From: Bolinopsis microptera
Taxonomy: Eukaryota; Ctenophora; Tentaculata; Lobata; Bolinopsidae
Direction: 5' to 3'
Assembly: GCF_026151205.1 (NCBI RefSeq)
Contig: NC_087075.1
Span: forward strand, 6,218,858 to 6,282,857
Length of the DNA stretch: 64,000 bases
In this document: one piece after another, positions 32,765-46,672 of the stretch
How positions within the stretch are numbered: position 1 is the first letter of the stretch
Layout: every line of letters begins with the position of its first letter
Notes under the pieces: generated by a model
Told to the model about the DNA's origin: nothing
The model's input: the letters and a program-made list of their open reading frames with translations, nothing else
The model's database searches: none
Made by a program: the position numbers and the translations under genes

Positions 32765-35700
32765 GTATTTCAAGTGTGAGCTGGGCAGAGGTGTATTCGC
32801 GAGACCCAACATGGTAGCTTTCTACAAAGTTGAGAAAAACACCGCCTCAATGTGGACACTCAGTAGAGCTGTGGTGAGTGCAGGCTTGACACGTGACAGT
32901 GTTGGCTTAACACGTGACAGTGTTGGCTTAACACGTGACAGTGTTGGCTTAACACGTGACAGTCGTTAATTCCTGTCACCTATCAGAGCTAGAGAGGGAG
33001 CCTAGTTCTAATGTATCGTCACAATAGTGACTTTAATATACAGTATCCAGGCTTATTTTAATAGCTGAAAAACAATAAACAAACAAAAAGAGGTAAATTA
33101 AAACAAAGTGTTGGTTTTACTCGGTTTCCTGATATCCGTGATTAATAGCCTGAGGTCCCCAGGTAATTATTATGCAATTGTTATCACCCAAGGTACTGAT
33201 ACAAAGGCTTGTGAGAAACTACCGCGCTAGGAAAAAGGCAGAGAAGATAAAAAACGCTCCCAAAGAGCTCCAGTAAGTTCTCATTATTATTTATTACTGC
33301 TTCTATATAGTATAGTGCTACTAGTACGAACTGAGCCATTAGTGAGACGCAGAATAAGCCTGATTTCCTTTTGTCTTGTTGTTGACAGTCCTGTCCAGTT
33401 CCTACAAGTAACACCAGTAGTAAGACTACACATGATCCCAGTTCCTAGAAGTAACACTAGTAGTAAGACTACACATGATCCCAGTTCCTACAAGTAACAC
33501 TAGTAGTAAGACTACACATGATCCCAGTTCCTACAAGTAACACTAGTAGTAAGACTACACATGATCCCAGTTCCTAGAAGTAACACTAGTAGTAAGACTA
33601 CACACGATCCCAGTTCCTAGAAGTAACACTAGTAGTAAGACTACACATGATCCCAGTTCCTACAAGAAACACTAGTAGTAAGACTACACATGATCCCAGT
33701 TCCTAGAAGTAACACTAGTAGTAAGACTACACACGATCCCAGTTCCTAGAAGTAACACTAGTAGTAAGACTACACATGATCCCAGTTCCTAGAAGTAACA
33801 CTAGTAGTAAGACTACACATGATCCCAGTTCCTAGAAGTAACACTAGTAGTAAGACTACACATGATCCCAGTTCCTAGAAGTAACACTAGTAGTAAGACT
33901 ACACATGATCCCAGTTCCTAGAAGTAACACTAGTAGTAAGACTACACATGATCCCAGTTCCTAGAAGTAACTCTAGTAGTAAGACTACACATGATCCCAG
34001 TTCCTAGAAGTAACACTAGTAGTAAGACTACACATGATCCCAGTTCCTAGAAGTAACTCTAGTAGTAAGACTACACATGATCCCAGTTCCTAGAAGTAAC
34101 ACTAGTAGTAAGACTACACATGATCCCAGTTCCTAGAAGTAACACTAGTAGTAAGACTACACATGATCCCAGTTCCTACAAGTAACACTAGTAGTAAGAC
34201 TACACATGATCCCAGTTCCTACAAGTAACACTAGTAGTAAGACTACACATGATCCCAGTTCCTACAAGTAACACTAGTAGTAAGACTACACATGATCCCA
34301 GTTCCTAGAAGTAACACTAGTAGTAAGACTACACATGATCCCAGTTCCTAGAAGTAACACTAGTAGTAAGACTACACATGATCCCAGTTCCTAGAAGTAA
34401 CACTAGTAGTAAGACTACACATGATCCCAGTTCCTAGAAGTAACACTAGTAGTAAGACTACACATGATCCCAGTTCCTAGAAGTAACACTAGTAGTAAGA
34501 CTACACATGATCCCAGTTCCTAGAAGTAACACCAGTAGTAAGACTACACATGATCCCAGTTCCTAGAAGTAACACTAGTAGTAAGACTACACATGATCCC
34601 AGTTCCTACAAGTAACACTAGTAGTAAGACTACACATATCCCAGTTCCTAGAAGTAACACTAGTAGTAAGACTACACATGATCCCAGTTCCTACAAGTAA
34701 CACTAGTAGTAAGACTACACATGATCCCAGTTCCTACAAGTAACACTAGTAGTAAGACTACACATGATCTCAGGTATATAGATATGCACGCAATCAACGC
34801 TCCTACTGAGGCTACAGAGTCATTACAGATGTTAGCTCAGTACCAGCAAGTTCTCTGATGAAGGCCACAAGGCCAGGGCTATCTACAGGTATTTGGTTAC
34901 TTCGTGAATATGTACATTGTAATATACTTTAACTTCATCAGAAAGGACATGAGTGATGTGGACCATTCTACTCAGTGTATATATATACTCACATCATCCA
35001 TTACCTGCGCAAACCAACCTCATAAACACAATGAACACCAACTAATGTAAACACCACATCCCAGATGAATCAACACCAACTAATGTAAACACCACATCCC
35101 AAATGAATCAACACCAACTAATGTAAACACCACATCCCAAATGAATCAACACCAACTAATGTAAACACCACATCCCAGATGAATCAACACCAACTAATGT
35201 TAACACCACATCCCAAATGAATCAACACCAACTAATGTAAGCACCACATCCCAGATGAATCAACACCAACTAATGTAAACACCACATCCCAGATGAATCA
35301 ACACCAACTAATGTAAACACCACATCCCAAATGAATCAACACCAACTAATGTAAACACCACATCCCAAATGAATCAACACCAACTAATGTAAACACCACA
35401 TCCCAAATGAATCAACACCAACTTATGTAAACACCACATCCCCAATGAATCAACACCAACTTATGAAAACACCACATCCCAAATGAATCAACACCAACTA
35501 ATGTAAACACCACATCCCAAATGAATCAACACCAACTTATGTAAACACCACATCCCAAATGAATCAACACCAACTAATGTAAACACCACATCCCAAATGA
35601 ATCAACACCAACTAATGTAAACACCACATCCCAAATGAATCAACACCAACTAATGTAAACACCACATCCCAAATGAATCAACACCAACTAATGTAAGCAC

Positions 35701-38700
35701 CACATCCCAAATGAATCAACACCAACTAATGTAAACACCACATCCCAAATGAATCAACACCAACTAATGTAAACACCACATCCCAAATGAATCAACACCA
35801 ACTAATGTAAACACCACATCCCAGATGAATCAACACCAACTAATGTAAACACGACATCCCAAATGAATCAACACCAACTAATGTAAACACCACATCCCAA
35901 ATGAATCAACACCAACTAATGTAAACACCACATCCCAAATGAATCAACACCAACTAATGTAAACACCACATCCCAAATGAATCAACACCAACTAATGTAA
36001 ACACCACATCCCAAATGAATCAACACCAACTAATGTAAACACCACATCCCAAATGAATCAACACCAACTAATGTAAACACCACATCCCAAATGAATCAAC
36101 ACCAACTAATGTAAACACCACATCCCAAATGAATCAACACCAACTAATGTAAACACCACATCCCAAATGAATCAACACCAACTAATGTAAACACCACATC
36201 CCAAATGAATCAACACCAACTAATGTAAACACCACATCCCAAATGAATCAACACCAACTAATGTAAACACCACATCCCAAATGAATCAACACCAACTAAT
36301 GTAAACACCACATCCCAAATGAATCAACACCAACTAATGTAAACACCACATCCCAAATGAATCAACACCAACTAATGTAAACACCACATCCCAAATGAAT
36401 CAACACCAACTAATGTAAACACCACATCCCAAATGAATCAACACCAACTAATGTAAACACCACATCCCAAATGAATCAACACCAACTAATGTAAACACCA
36501 CATCCCAAATGAATCAACACCAACTAATGTAAACACCACATCCCAAATGAATCAACACCAACTAATGTAAACACCACATCCCAAATGAATCAACACCAAC
36601 TAATGTAAACACCACATCCCAAATGAATCAACACCAACTAATGTAAACACCACATCCCAAATGAATCAACACCAACTAATGTAAACACCACATCCCAAAT
36701 GAATCAACACCAACTAATGTAAACACCACATCCCAAATGAATCAACACCAACTTATGTAAACACCACATCCCAAATGAATCAACACCAACTTATGTAAAC
36801 ACCACATCCCAAATGAATCAACACCAACTAATGTAAACACCACATCCCAAATGAATCAACACCAACTAATGTAAACACCACATCCCAAATGAATCAACAC
36901 CAACTAATGTAAACACCACATCCCAAATGAATCAACACCAACTAATGTAAACACCACATCCCAAATGAATCAACACCAACTAATGTAAACACCACATCCC
37001 AAATGAATCAACACCAACTAATGTAAACACCACATCCCAAATGAATCAACACCAACTTATGTAAACACCACATCCCAAATGAATCAACACCAACTAATGT
37101 AAACACCACATCCCAAATGAATCAACACCAACTAATGTAAACACCACATCCCAAATGAATCAACACCAACTTATGTAAACACCACATCCCAAATGAATCA
37201 ACACCAACTAATGTAAACACCACATCCCAAATGAATCAACACCAACTAATGTAAACACCACATCCCAAATGAATCAACACCAACTAATGTAAACACCACA
37301 TCCCAAATGAATCAACACCAACTAATGTAAGCACCACATCCCAAATGAATCAACACCAACTAATGTAAACACCACATCCCAAATGAATCAACACCAACTA
37401 ATGTAAACACCACATCCCAATGAATCAACACCAACTAATGTAAACACCACATCCCAAATGAATCAACACCAACTAATGTAAACACCACATCCCAAATGAA
37501 TCAACACCAACTTATGTAAACACCACATCCCAAATGAATCAACACCAACTAATGTAAACACCACATCCCAAATGAATCAACACCAACTTATGTAAACACC
37601 ACATCCCAAATGAATCAACACCAACTAATGTAAACACCACATCCCAAATGAATCAACACCAACTAATGTAAACACCACATCCCAAATGAATCAACACCAA
37701 CTAATGTAAACACCACATCCCAAATGAATCAACACCAACTAATGTAAACACCACATCCCAAATGAATCAACACCAACTAATGTAAACACCTCATCCCAAA
37801 TGAATCAACACCAACTAATGTAAACACCACATCCCAAATGAATCAACACCAACTAATGTAAACACCACATCCCAAATGAATCAACACCAACTAATGTAAA
37901 CACCACATCCCAAATGAATCAACACCAACTAATGTAAACACCACATCCCAAATGAATCAACACCAACTAATGTAAACACCACATCCCAAATGAATCAACA
38001 CCAACTAATGTAAGCACCACATCCCAAATGAATCAACACCAACTAATGTAAGCACCACATCCCAAATGAATCAACACCAACTAATGTAAACACCACATCC
38101 CAAATGAATCAACACCAACTAATGTAAACACCACATCCCAAATGAATCAACACCAACTAATGTAAGCACCACATCCCAAATGAATCAACACCAACTAATG
38201 TAAGCACCACATCCAAATGAATCAACACCAACTAATGTAAACACCACATCCCAAATGAATCAACACCAACTAATGTAAACACCACATCCCAAATGAATCA
38301 ACACCAACTAATGTAAACACCACATCCCAAATGAATCAACACCAACTAATGTAAACACCACATCCCAAATGAATCAACACCAACTTATGTAAACACCACA
38401 TCCCAAATGAATCAACACCAACTAATGTAAACACCACATCCCAAATGAATCAACACCAACTTATGTAAACACCACATCCCAAATGAATCAACACCAACTT
38501 ATGTAAACACCACATCCCAAATGAATCAACACCAACTAATGTAAACACCACATCCCAAATGAATCAACACCAACTTATGTAAACACCTCATCCCAAATGA
38601 ATCAACACCAACTAATGTAAACACCACATCCCAAATGAATCAACATCAACTAATGTAAGCACCACATCCCAGATGGATAACGGAGAATATAAGCTATGCA

Positions 38701-41700
38701 GTAGCGGACTACCTAGCTATGCGGTACCCAGATGTAACGGCAGAGGGGACCCTAGCTAACCGTACCAGTGTGTGTGCAGGCTACGCTAACCTCTTTAAGG
38801 CACTGTGTGATGCTGCTGGGGTGAAAGCTGTTTATGTGAGTAGCAGGCTTTCATGTTTTAAGTGATACAAGCTACAAGGCTAGGTCACTCCCGGTGATAC
38901 AAGGTACAAGGCTAGGTCACTCCCGGTGATACAAGATACAAGGCTAGGTCACTCCCGGTGATACAAGATACAAGGCTAGGTCACTCCCGGTGATACAAGA
39001 TACAAGGCTAGGTCACTCCCGGTGATACAAGGTACAAGGCTAGGTCACTCCCGGTGATACAAGATACAAGGCTAGGTCACTCCCGGTGATACAAGATACA
39101 AGGCTAGGTCACTCCCGGTGATACAAGATACAAGGCTAGGTCACTCCCGGTGATACAAGGTACAAGGCTAGGTCACTCCCGGTGATACAAGCTACAAGGC
39201 TAGGTCACTCCCGGTGATACAAGGTACAAGGCTAGGTCACTCCCGGTGATACAAGATACAAGGCTAGGTCACTCCCGGTGATACAAGATACAAGGCTAGG
39301 TCACTCCCGGTGATACAAGATACAAGGCTAGGTCACTCCCGGTGATACAAGATTCAAGGCTAGGTCGCTCCCGGTGATACAAGATACAAGGCTAGGTCAC
39401 TCCCGGTGATACAAGCTACAAGGCTAGGTCACTCCCGGTGATACAAGCTACAAGGCTAGGTCACTCCCGGTGATACAAGGTACAAGGCTAGGTCACTCCC
39501 GGTGATACAAGCTACAAGGCTAGGTCACTCCCGGTGATACAAGGTACAAGGCTAGGTCACTCCCGGTGATACAAGCTACAAGGCTAGGTCACTCCCGGTG
39601 ATACAAGCTACAAGGCTAGGTCACTCCCGGTGATACAAGGTACAAGGCTAGGTCACTCCCGGTGATACAAGATACAAGGCTAGGTCACTCCCGGTGATAC
39701 AAGATACAAGGCTAGGTCACTCCCGGTGATACAAGATACAAGGCTAGGTCACTCCCGGTGATACAAGCTACAAGGCTAGGTCACTCCCGGTGATACAAGG
39801 TACAAGGCTAGGTCACTCCCGGTGATACAAGATACAAGGCTAGGTCACTCCCGGTGATACAAGATACAAGGCTAGGTCACTCCCGGTGATACAAGATACA
39901 AGGCTAGGTCACTCCCGGTGATACAAGATTCAAGGCTAGGTCGCTCCCGGTCATACAAGATACAAGGCTAGGTCACTCCCGGTGATACAAGATTCAAGGC
40001 TAGGTCGCTCCCGGTGATACAAGCTACAAGGCTAGGTCACTCCCGGTGATACAAGGCACAAGGCTAGGTCACTCCCGGTGATACAAGGTACAAGGCTAGG
40101 TCACTCCCGGTGATACAAGATACAAGGCTAGGTCACTCCCGGTGATACAAGCTACAAGGCTAGGTCGCTCCCGGTGATACAAGCTACAAGGCTAGGTCAC
40201 TCCCGGTGATACAAGCTACAAGGCTAGGTCACTCCCGGTGATACAAGATACAAGGCTAGGTCACTCCCGGTGATACAAGCTACAAGGCTAGGTCACTCCC
40301 GGTGATACAAGATACAAGGCTAGGTCACTCCCGGTGATACAAGATACAAGGCTAGGTCACTCCCGGTGATACAAGCTACAAGGCTAGGTCACTCCCGGTG
40401 ATACAAGCTACAAGGCTAGGTCACTCCCGGTGATACAAGGTACAAGGCTAGGTCACTCCCGGTGATACAAGATACAAGGCTAGGTCACTCCCGGTGATAC
40501 AAGATACAAGGCTAGGTCACTCCCGGTGATACAAGATACAAGGCTAGGTCACTCCCGGTGATACAAGCTACAAGGCTAGGTCACTCCCGGTGATACAAGG
40601 TACAAGGCTAGGTCACTCCCGGTGATACAAGATACAAGGCTAGGTCACTCCCGGTGATACAAGATACAAGGCTAGGTCACTCCCGGTGATACAAGATACA
40701 AGGCTAGGTCACTCCCGGTGATACAAGATTCAAGGCTAGGTCGCTCCCGGTCATACAAGATACAAGGCTAGGTCACTCCCGGTGATACAAGATTCAAGGC
40801 TAGGTCGCTCCCGGTGATACAAGCTACAAGGCTAGGTCACTCCCGGTGATACAAGGCACAAGGCTAGGTCACTCCCGGTGATACAAGGTACAAGGCTAGG
40901 TCACTCCCGGTGATACAAGATACAAGGCTAGGTCACTCCCGGTGATACAAGCTACAAGGCTAGGTCGCTCCCGGTGATACAAGCTACAAGGCTAGGTCAC
41001 TCCCGGTGATACAAGCTACAAGGCTAGGTCACTCCCGGTGATACAAGATACAAGGCTAGGTCACTCCCGGTGATACAAGCTACAAGGCTAGGTCACTCCC
41101 GGTGATACAAGATACAAGGCTAGGTCACTCCCGGTGATACAAGATACAAGGCTAGGTCACTCCCGGTGATACAAGCTACAAGGCTAGGTCACTTCCGGTG
41201 ATACAAGATACAAGGCTAGGTCGCTCCCGGTGATACAAGCTACAAGGCTAGGTCACTCCCGGTGATACAAGGTACAAGGCTAGGTCACTCCCGGTGTTGG
41301 GATGGCCAGAGGTGCTTAACTCCTTTTCATTAACCCTAAGCCACTCTGTGCCGAGGCACTATACTAGCTGTAGGGGGGTTAGTCCTACGAGCCAGAGAGT
41401 TTTTTTTATCAAGACACTTATTTTACTTCGGTGTATTCCAACAGCCACATTGTTACACAAGTGCAACCAGCCAATTACTGGAAGCCGAATGATCTTTTTG
41501 GCCAGTGACGGTTAAGGTAGTGTGTACCATACTTTCTTCGCCCGAGACTTTGCTGCAATGTGCAGCTCCTCATTTAACCCTCACACCCGATTTCTCGAGT
41601 ATTCGGCTGAGTAGACCGGGGGGCTGCATAGACCACTCATGATCCTTAGCTAAACGTCGACGACGCTCACCCCACGACCAGGCAGTCAGTGGGATTCGAA

Positions 41701-43091
41701 CTCGCAACCTAACGATTGTAAGACAGGCGTTCTAACCAACTGCGCTACCTGGCCGTGTGTATCACCAGCCGAAGCTGTACCAAATAACAGTTTGATAACT
41801 GGCCGACTTGCATCCGACCGGATTTGAATCCGGCCCTTCTGCTTGGGAGGCGAACGTGTAACAACTAAACCACCCGGCCGAAAAGTTCTGAGTATAATTT
41901 TGAGTATAATTTCTCTGTAATCATCTGAGACAATATGAGTTTGCAATTTTCCAGCTAAATCGTGTCATATGCCACCTATAGTTAACTTACTAATTGGTTG
42001 CAGCTGAAAAAAATCAGCCAAAACTGTAAAATTTCGGTCCTGGAAATTTCATTTTCAAAAACTGAAAATGGGACAGACATTGGGACAATATGTTTTTGCA
42101 ATTTTATTCGGGATTTTGACTCCCAATACCTCAATTTGGTTTCATACTATCATCAATTAACTTACTAAATGGTTTCTGGGCCAAAATTTCATCCAATCTG
42201 TCAAATGAGTGTTCAGAAAATTTCATATTTGAAAATGGGACAAACCTTCGAAAATACAACTTTTCGTTTTGTTAAACTTTCTGCTGTGTCCTTCCTCCGA
42301 CCCAAATCAAACTGCCAGCACCTCAATCGTGTCATATGCCACCTATAGCTGACTTACTAATTGGTTGCGGCTGAAAAATCAGCAAAAACTGTAAAATTTC
42401 GGTCCTGAAAATGTCATCTTCAAAAACTGAAAATGAGACAGACATTGGGACAATATGATTTTGCAATATTATTCGGGATTTTGACTCCCAGTACCTCAAT
42501 TTGGTTTCTTACCATCATCAATTAACTGACTAATTGGTTTCTGGGCAAAAATTTCATCCAATCTGTCAAATTTGTGCTCAGAAAATTTCATATTTGAAAA
42601 TGGGACAGACTTTTGAAAATACACCTTTTCGTTTTGTTAAGCTTTCTTCTCTAGGCTTCCTCCTACTAATATAAGTAACGCTATGTTACATTTTTTAACG
42701 CTATAAGTAGTAATGTTACATTTTGTTGTTACTGTCTTCGTGTTTTCAGATTAGTGGTTACTCAAAAGGTCACCAGTTTAACAAGAACCTTCCACTGGAC
42801 CAGCAAATGAGACATGCCTGGAACGCTTTTAAAGCTAACGGTCACTGGTAAGTGCTCTAAAGTCTAAACTAGTAGGAATACTAAACTAGAATAACTAAAG
42901 TAGCAGTATAGTAATACTAAAAGTAATGCAATAGTACATAGCGCTCTCACCTAATATCACTACTATTAATAAATACATTAAAGGAGTGAAGGAGTGTCAT
43001 TAGATTAAGATGGGGATGTCCTGATAGTTGTTAATGCTACAAACAACTGCCTCAATGTTACAGGTACCTCCTAGCTCCTGATAGTTGTTAA
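32765..43091 (+). CDS. KY: KY-type transglutaminase-like gene, apparently broken at its 3' side
   Basis: Kyphoscoliosis-peptidase (KY) family: a transglutaminase/papain-like fold protein, cytoskeletal in animals. Exons read: 32765-32873 (uncertain member); 33193-33272 (IQ-like IQRLVRNYRARKKA); 34774-34888 (HAINAPTEATESLQMLAQY, then in another frame SDEGHKARAIYR); 38673-38835 (WITENISYA ... SVCAGYANLFKALCDAAG, with the catalytic Cys); 42750-42847 (ISGYSKG ... HAWNAFKANGHW, with the catalytic His). The next acceptor at 43063 gives YLLAPDSC, with the catalytic Asp, and then TAA. Splice phases agree except in 34774-34888, whose 115 bases require a one-base shift near 34836-34850. The expected continuation after DSC(W) is absent and replaced by a tandem array and a foldback element. 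The gene is either a recent pseudogene or has a truncated domain; an assembly error at the shift is possible. N-terminal exons are not identified. Introns are almost wholly tandem repeats. Confidence 0.75.
32876..32968. repeat. 21-bp repeat, four copies, each with CACGTG
   Basis: Unit close to TTGGCTTAACACGTGACAGT(G) starting just inside the intron after the exon ending at 32873. Confidence 0.85.
33394..34773. repeat. 43-bp array (about 32 copies) ending at a KY splice acceptor
   Basis: Unit close to CCAGTTCCTAGAAGTAACAC followed by TAGTAGTAAGACTACACATGATC. The last unit ends TACACATGATCTCAG, the acceptor of the exon at 34774. Every other unit carries the same stretch as GATCCCAG. The array therefore includes the 3' end of the intron in its repeat unit. 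Confidence 0.95.
34889..35029. other. Short intronic spacer
   Basis: Unique intron sequence following the donor at 34889, before the 38-bp array. Confidence 0.5.
35030..38672. repeat. 38-bp array (about 96 copies) ending at a KY splice acceptor
   Basis: Unit close to CACCAACTAATGTAAACACC followed by ACATCCCAAATGAATCAA. The final unit reads ...CACCACATCCCAG and is the acceptor of the exon starting at 38673. The next exon bases (ATGGATAACGG) resemble the repeat (ATGAATCAACA), so the unit seems to span the intron-exon border. Copies are very uniform. Confidence 0.95.
38849..41296. repeat. 32-bp array (about 76 copies) with an 800-bp higher-order duplication
   Basis: Unit close to GATACAAGATACAAGGCTAG followed by GTCACTCCCGGT, starting 13 bases after the donor of the exon ending 38835. 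Rare variants (GATTCAAGG...GTCGCTCCCGGTCATAC) recur exactly 800 bp apart (about 39928 and 40728), so 25 units were duplicated as a block. Confidence 0.95.
41297..41885 (-). mobile_element. tRNA-derived SINE with two tRNA-like heads
   Basis: On the minus strand, two tRNA-like segments follow each other. The first, about 41885-41800, has GGTGGTTTAGTTGTTACAC and a B-box-like GGATTCAAATCC. The second, about 41754-41676, has TAGCGCAGTTGGTTAGAACGC and GAGTTCGAATCCC, with acceptor-like ends GGCCAGG/CCTGGTC. Anticodon-loop positions would be CCC and TAC, but several arm pairings fail. These are pol III promoter heads rather than genes. About 380 bp of body extends to the edge of the 32-bp array. Confidence 0.6.
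41954..42655. repeat. Diverged direct repeat, unit about 367 bp, two copies
   Basis: CGTGTCATATGCCACCTATAG begins copies at 41961 and 42328. The following approximately 330 bp match with scattered substitutions. No coding potential is seen. Confidence 0.85.
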
Positions 43092-43264
43092 TGCTACAAA
43101 AAACTGCGTCAATGTTACAGGTACCTCCTAGGTCCTGATAGTTGTTAATGCTACAAACAACTGCCTCAATGTTACAGGTACCTCCTAGGTCCTGATAGTT
43201 GTTAATGCTACAAACAACTGCCTCAATGTTACAGGTACCTCCTAGGTCCTGATAGTTGTTAATG
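43016..43264 (+). repeat. 57-bp array containing a KY splice acceptor and exon start
   Basis: About four and a half copies of a 57-bp unit. Each has the acceptor GTTACAG followed by GTACCTCCTAG(C/G)TCCTGAT, i.e. the first codons (YLL.PDS) of the exon carrying the transglutaminase Asp, then TTGTTAATGCTAC. Only the first copy keeps the likely original codon GCT (Ala); later ones have GGT. Confidence 0.9.
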
Positions 43265-44533
<1,269 letters not shown>

Positions 44534-44758
44534 TAAAACTGCGTTGGAGCGACTAATTATGATACAAGCAGTTATCTTTACTATGTTTATAGGTTGACAA
44601 CTCTACCATGACAGAAGATGATAAAGATCAATGCTGAGTTTGTATTTTAACTACCGGTACCATCAAATGGGATCTTGTTGCCATGGAAATGACTATGGAT
44701 TATGAAGGACAACTAAAACCAATCGAATGTCCGAATTGTTAGCTTTCTGTATTAATAT
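44534..44758. other. Unassigned region after the foldback element
   Basis: Nothing coding recognised. This is where the remainder of the KY coding region would be expected, but no WG-containing continuation was found. Confidence 0.35.
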
Positions 44759-44808
44759 TTTGATAGTTGGGGACGAAGTGAGACTCTCACGTCGTCCCCA
44801 ACTATCAA
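44759..44808. other. Strong hairpin
   Basis: TTGATAGTTGGGGACGA and its reverse complement enclose AGTGAGACTCTCACG, itself nearly palindromic, giving an almost perfect stem of about 24 bp. AATAAA follows at about 44838. Confidence 0.6.
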
Positions 44809-44984
44809 ATTGTATGATTGACCCACTTATAAGAGCGAATAAAGATTACTTTCTGTATTATTAATACTATTAAGATGAAATACCTTTTGATTTGTAGAGT
44901 GGAGACTATTTATGATTGATTTTATTGAGACTCTGATTCTGTGACATTGGGAAATTAAATTTTTGTTTCTGTGGACATTTTGGT

Positions 44985-45092
44985 AACCTGGTAACCCGGT
45001 AACCTGGTAACCTGGTTACCTGGTAATCTGGTAATCTGGTAACATGGTAACCTGGTAACCTGGTAACCTGGTAACCTGGTAACCTGGTAACT
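44985..45092. repeat. 8-bp GGTAACCT microsatellite
   Basis: About 13 copies of GGTAACCT with slight variants (GGTAATCT, GGTTACCT). Confidence 0.9.
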
Positions 45093-46150
45093 ATTTATAA
45101 TTGATTTTATTGAAACTCTGATCCTGTGACAATGGGGTTATTAATTTTTTTTCTGTGGACATTTTGACTTTATATAAAGCTTATGCACCTGTAAGACTTT
45201 CTGATAAACTTTGTTTTATTCTTAAGTTATAAAATGAATTCCTCCTTTATGGGGCCCTGCCCGTACATTTTTGTAATGATAATTATTATACTATAGCCTT
45301 ACAGGGAAATTGTAAATACCGAGAGCCGAGAGCTATCTCGTAATTATCATAGTAGTTCAGCACTATTGGATATTTTGAATCAAATCTATTCTTGACCCAA
45401 GTGCACACAGAAAACTGTGATGTTGATGTATCCATTATACCATCTTTCTAGCAGGATGTAGTCCTCGACTGTATGTCCGAATCGGAGAGCACTTTGCTCC
45501 CCCTCAGAATGGACATGGGAAATTATAGCAGAAAATAAAATCATGAACATGTTGTCGAGGGTTCGAGTTGTAGGGAGAAAACGTAAGATCGATACGTGTC
45601 ACATTAAAAATAAAACGACTCAGGCGTAATTTGTAACAGTGCACCCCACATGCAGTCTTGATGAATCTTATCAGTCATTGTTTTGTGAATAGTGAATACC
45701 TTTATTGCTAAGTCACGGATATAAATCATCACAGAACTTCTTGATCATACAACAAACCCGTGGCCGGTCAGCCCGATTTACTAGATTAAGAGCTGTTTGT
45801 GACTCCGTTCATGAGTATGATATAATAGTAATACTCATGAACCACTATAAGTACATACATAAAAGTATAAACTAAAGACTGTGCGAAAACGTAACGCGGT
45901 CAATTCGGTCCTAAAAATTAAATTTTAACTTAATACTTAGAGTTAGTTGCTTCGTTTAAAAACAAAACACAGGAAACTGCAGCAACCATAATAAGAAACA
46001 GTATAAATTAAGTTTTACTAACCAGTATAACTATAATAAGATATTATACATTATATGAGGATGATGTCGCGATACCTGATTTTTGTTAAATCGTGGCATC
46101 TGCCGCGAAATGGCAGCGTGGACCAGCAGCGTTCAATCACCAACTAATTA
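45093..46150. other. Unassigned AT-rich region
   Basis: No gene or repeat recognised. Confidence 0.4.
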
Positions 46151-46300
46151 CAGTAAAACCCCGATTTACCGCGGCCATTTCCTTCCCCCAAATAGGGCTT
46201 AACATTCATAATCATAATGTAAAAAAATTAAAACCCCGATCTACCGCGGCTTTTTCTTTTTTATCAAACTCCGAAGTAAAAAGTTAACGGAGTATTACTG
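46151..46300. mobile_element. pogo/Tigger-type MITE with TA target duplication
   Basis: Starts CAGTAAAACCCCGATTTACC and ends GGAGTATTACTG, flanked on both sides by TA. An internal copy of AAAACCCCGATCTACCGCGG is present. CAGTA...TACTG ends with TA duplication suit the pogo branch of Tc1/mariner. Confidence 0.55.
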
Positions 46301-46484
46301 TACAGCACTACAAATTTGTTACAATTATTAAGGCATGCTACTCCCTTAATTTGCTAAAGACCTTGAGAGACGTCGTGTGTATACATGATCACCATCAATC
46401 AAAAGATAATACATAATAAGTAATATATATAATAGTTATACTGAAGCCATCATGCTTTGAGACTGCACGTATATATTGTGCCAA

Positions 46485-46672
46485 GGTATACAGTTCCAGA
46501 GTCTGGGACCCATTACACTAAATGATGTTTCATAGAGTCTGATGAGCTTTTTGTACGGACATCTGGAACCTTAGCCAGGGTACCCAATCTTGGGTTTACT
46601 GTGAACTGTACTTCAAGGTCGTTGGATGTGAAACCATACAGGATTTTCCACATGTGGATGACAATGTAACGT
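46485..46672 (-). pseudogene. LINE reverse-transcriptase 3' fragment
   Basis: The minus strand reads IVIHMWKILYGFTSNDLEVQ, then NPRLGTLAKVP and, after a stop, WVPDSGTVY. This follows the common LINE C-terminal pattern (YIIIYMWKIL.G..., NPRLG..AKVP, GPRLWN..P). It is truncated and broken. Confidence 0.6.

Noticed and set aside
41676..41754. Genuine tRNA-Val(TAC) gene
   Set aside because: Acceptor-like ends pair, but the anticodon and T arms have several mismatches and extra bases; a second tRNA-like head adjoins it, so a SINE fits better.
41800..41885. Genuine tRNA-Gly(CCC) gene
   Set aside because: The T arm has the wrong loop size and the acceptor pairing is incomplete.
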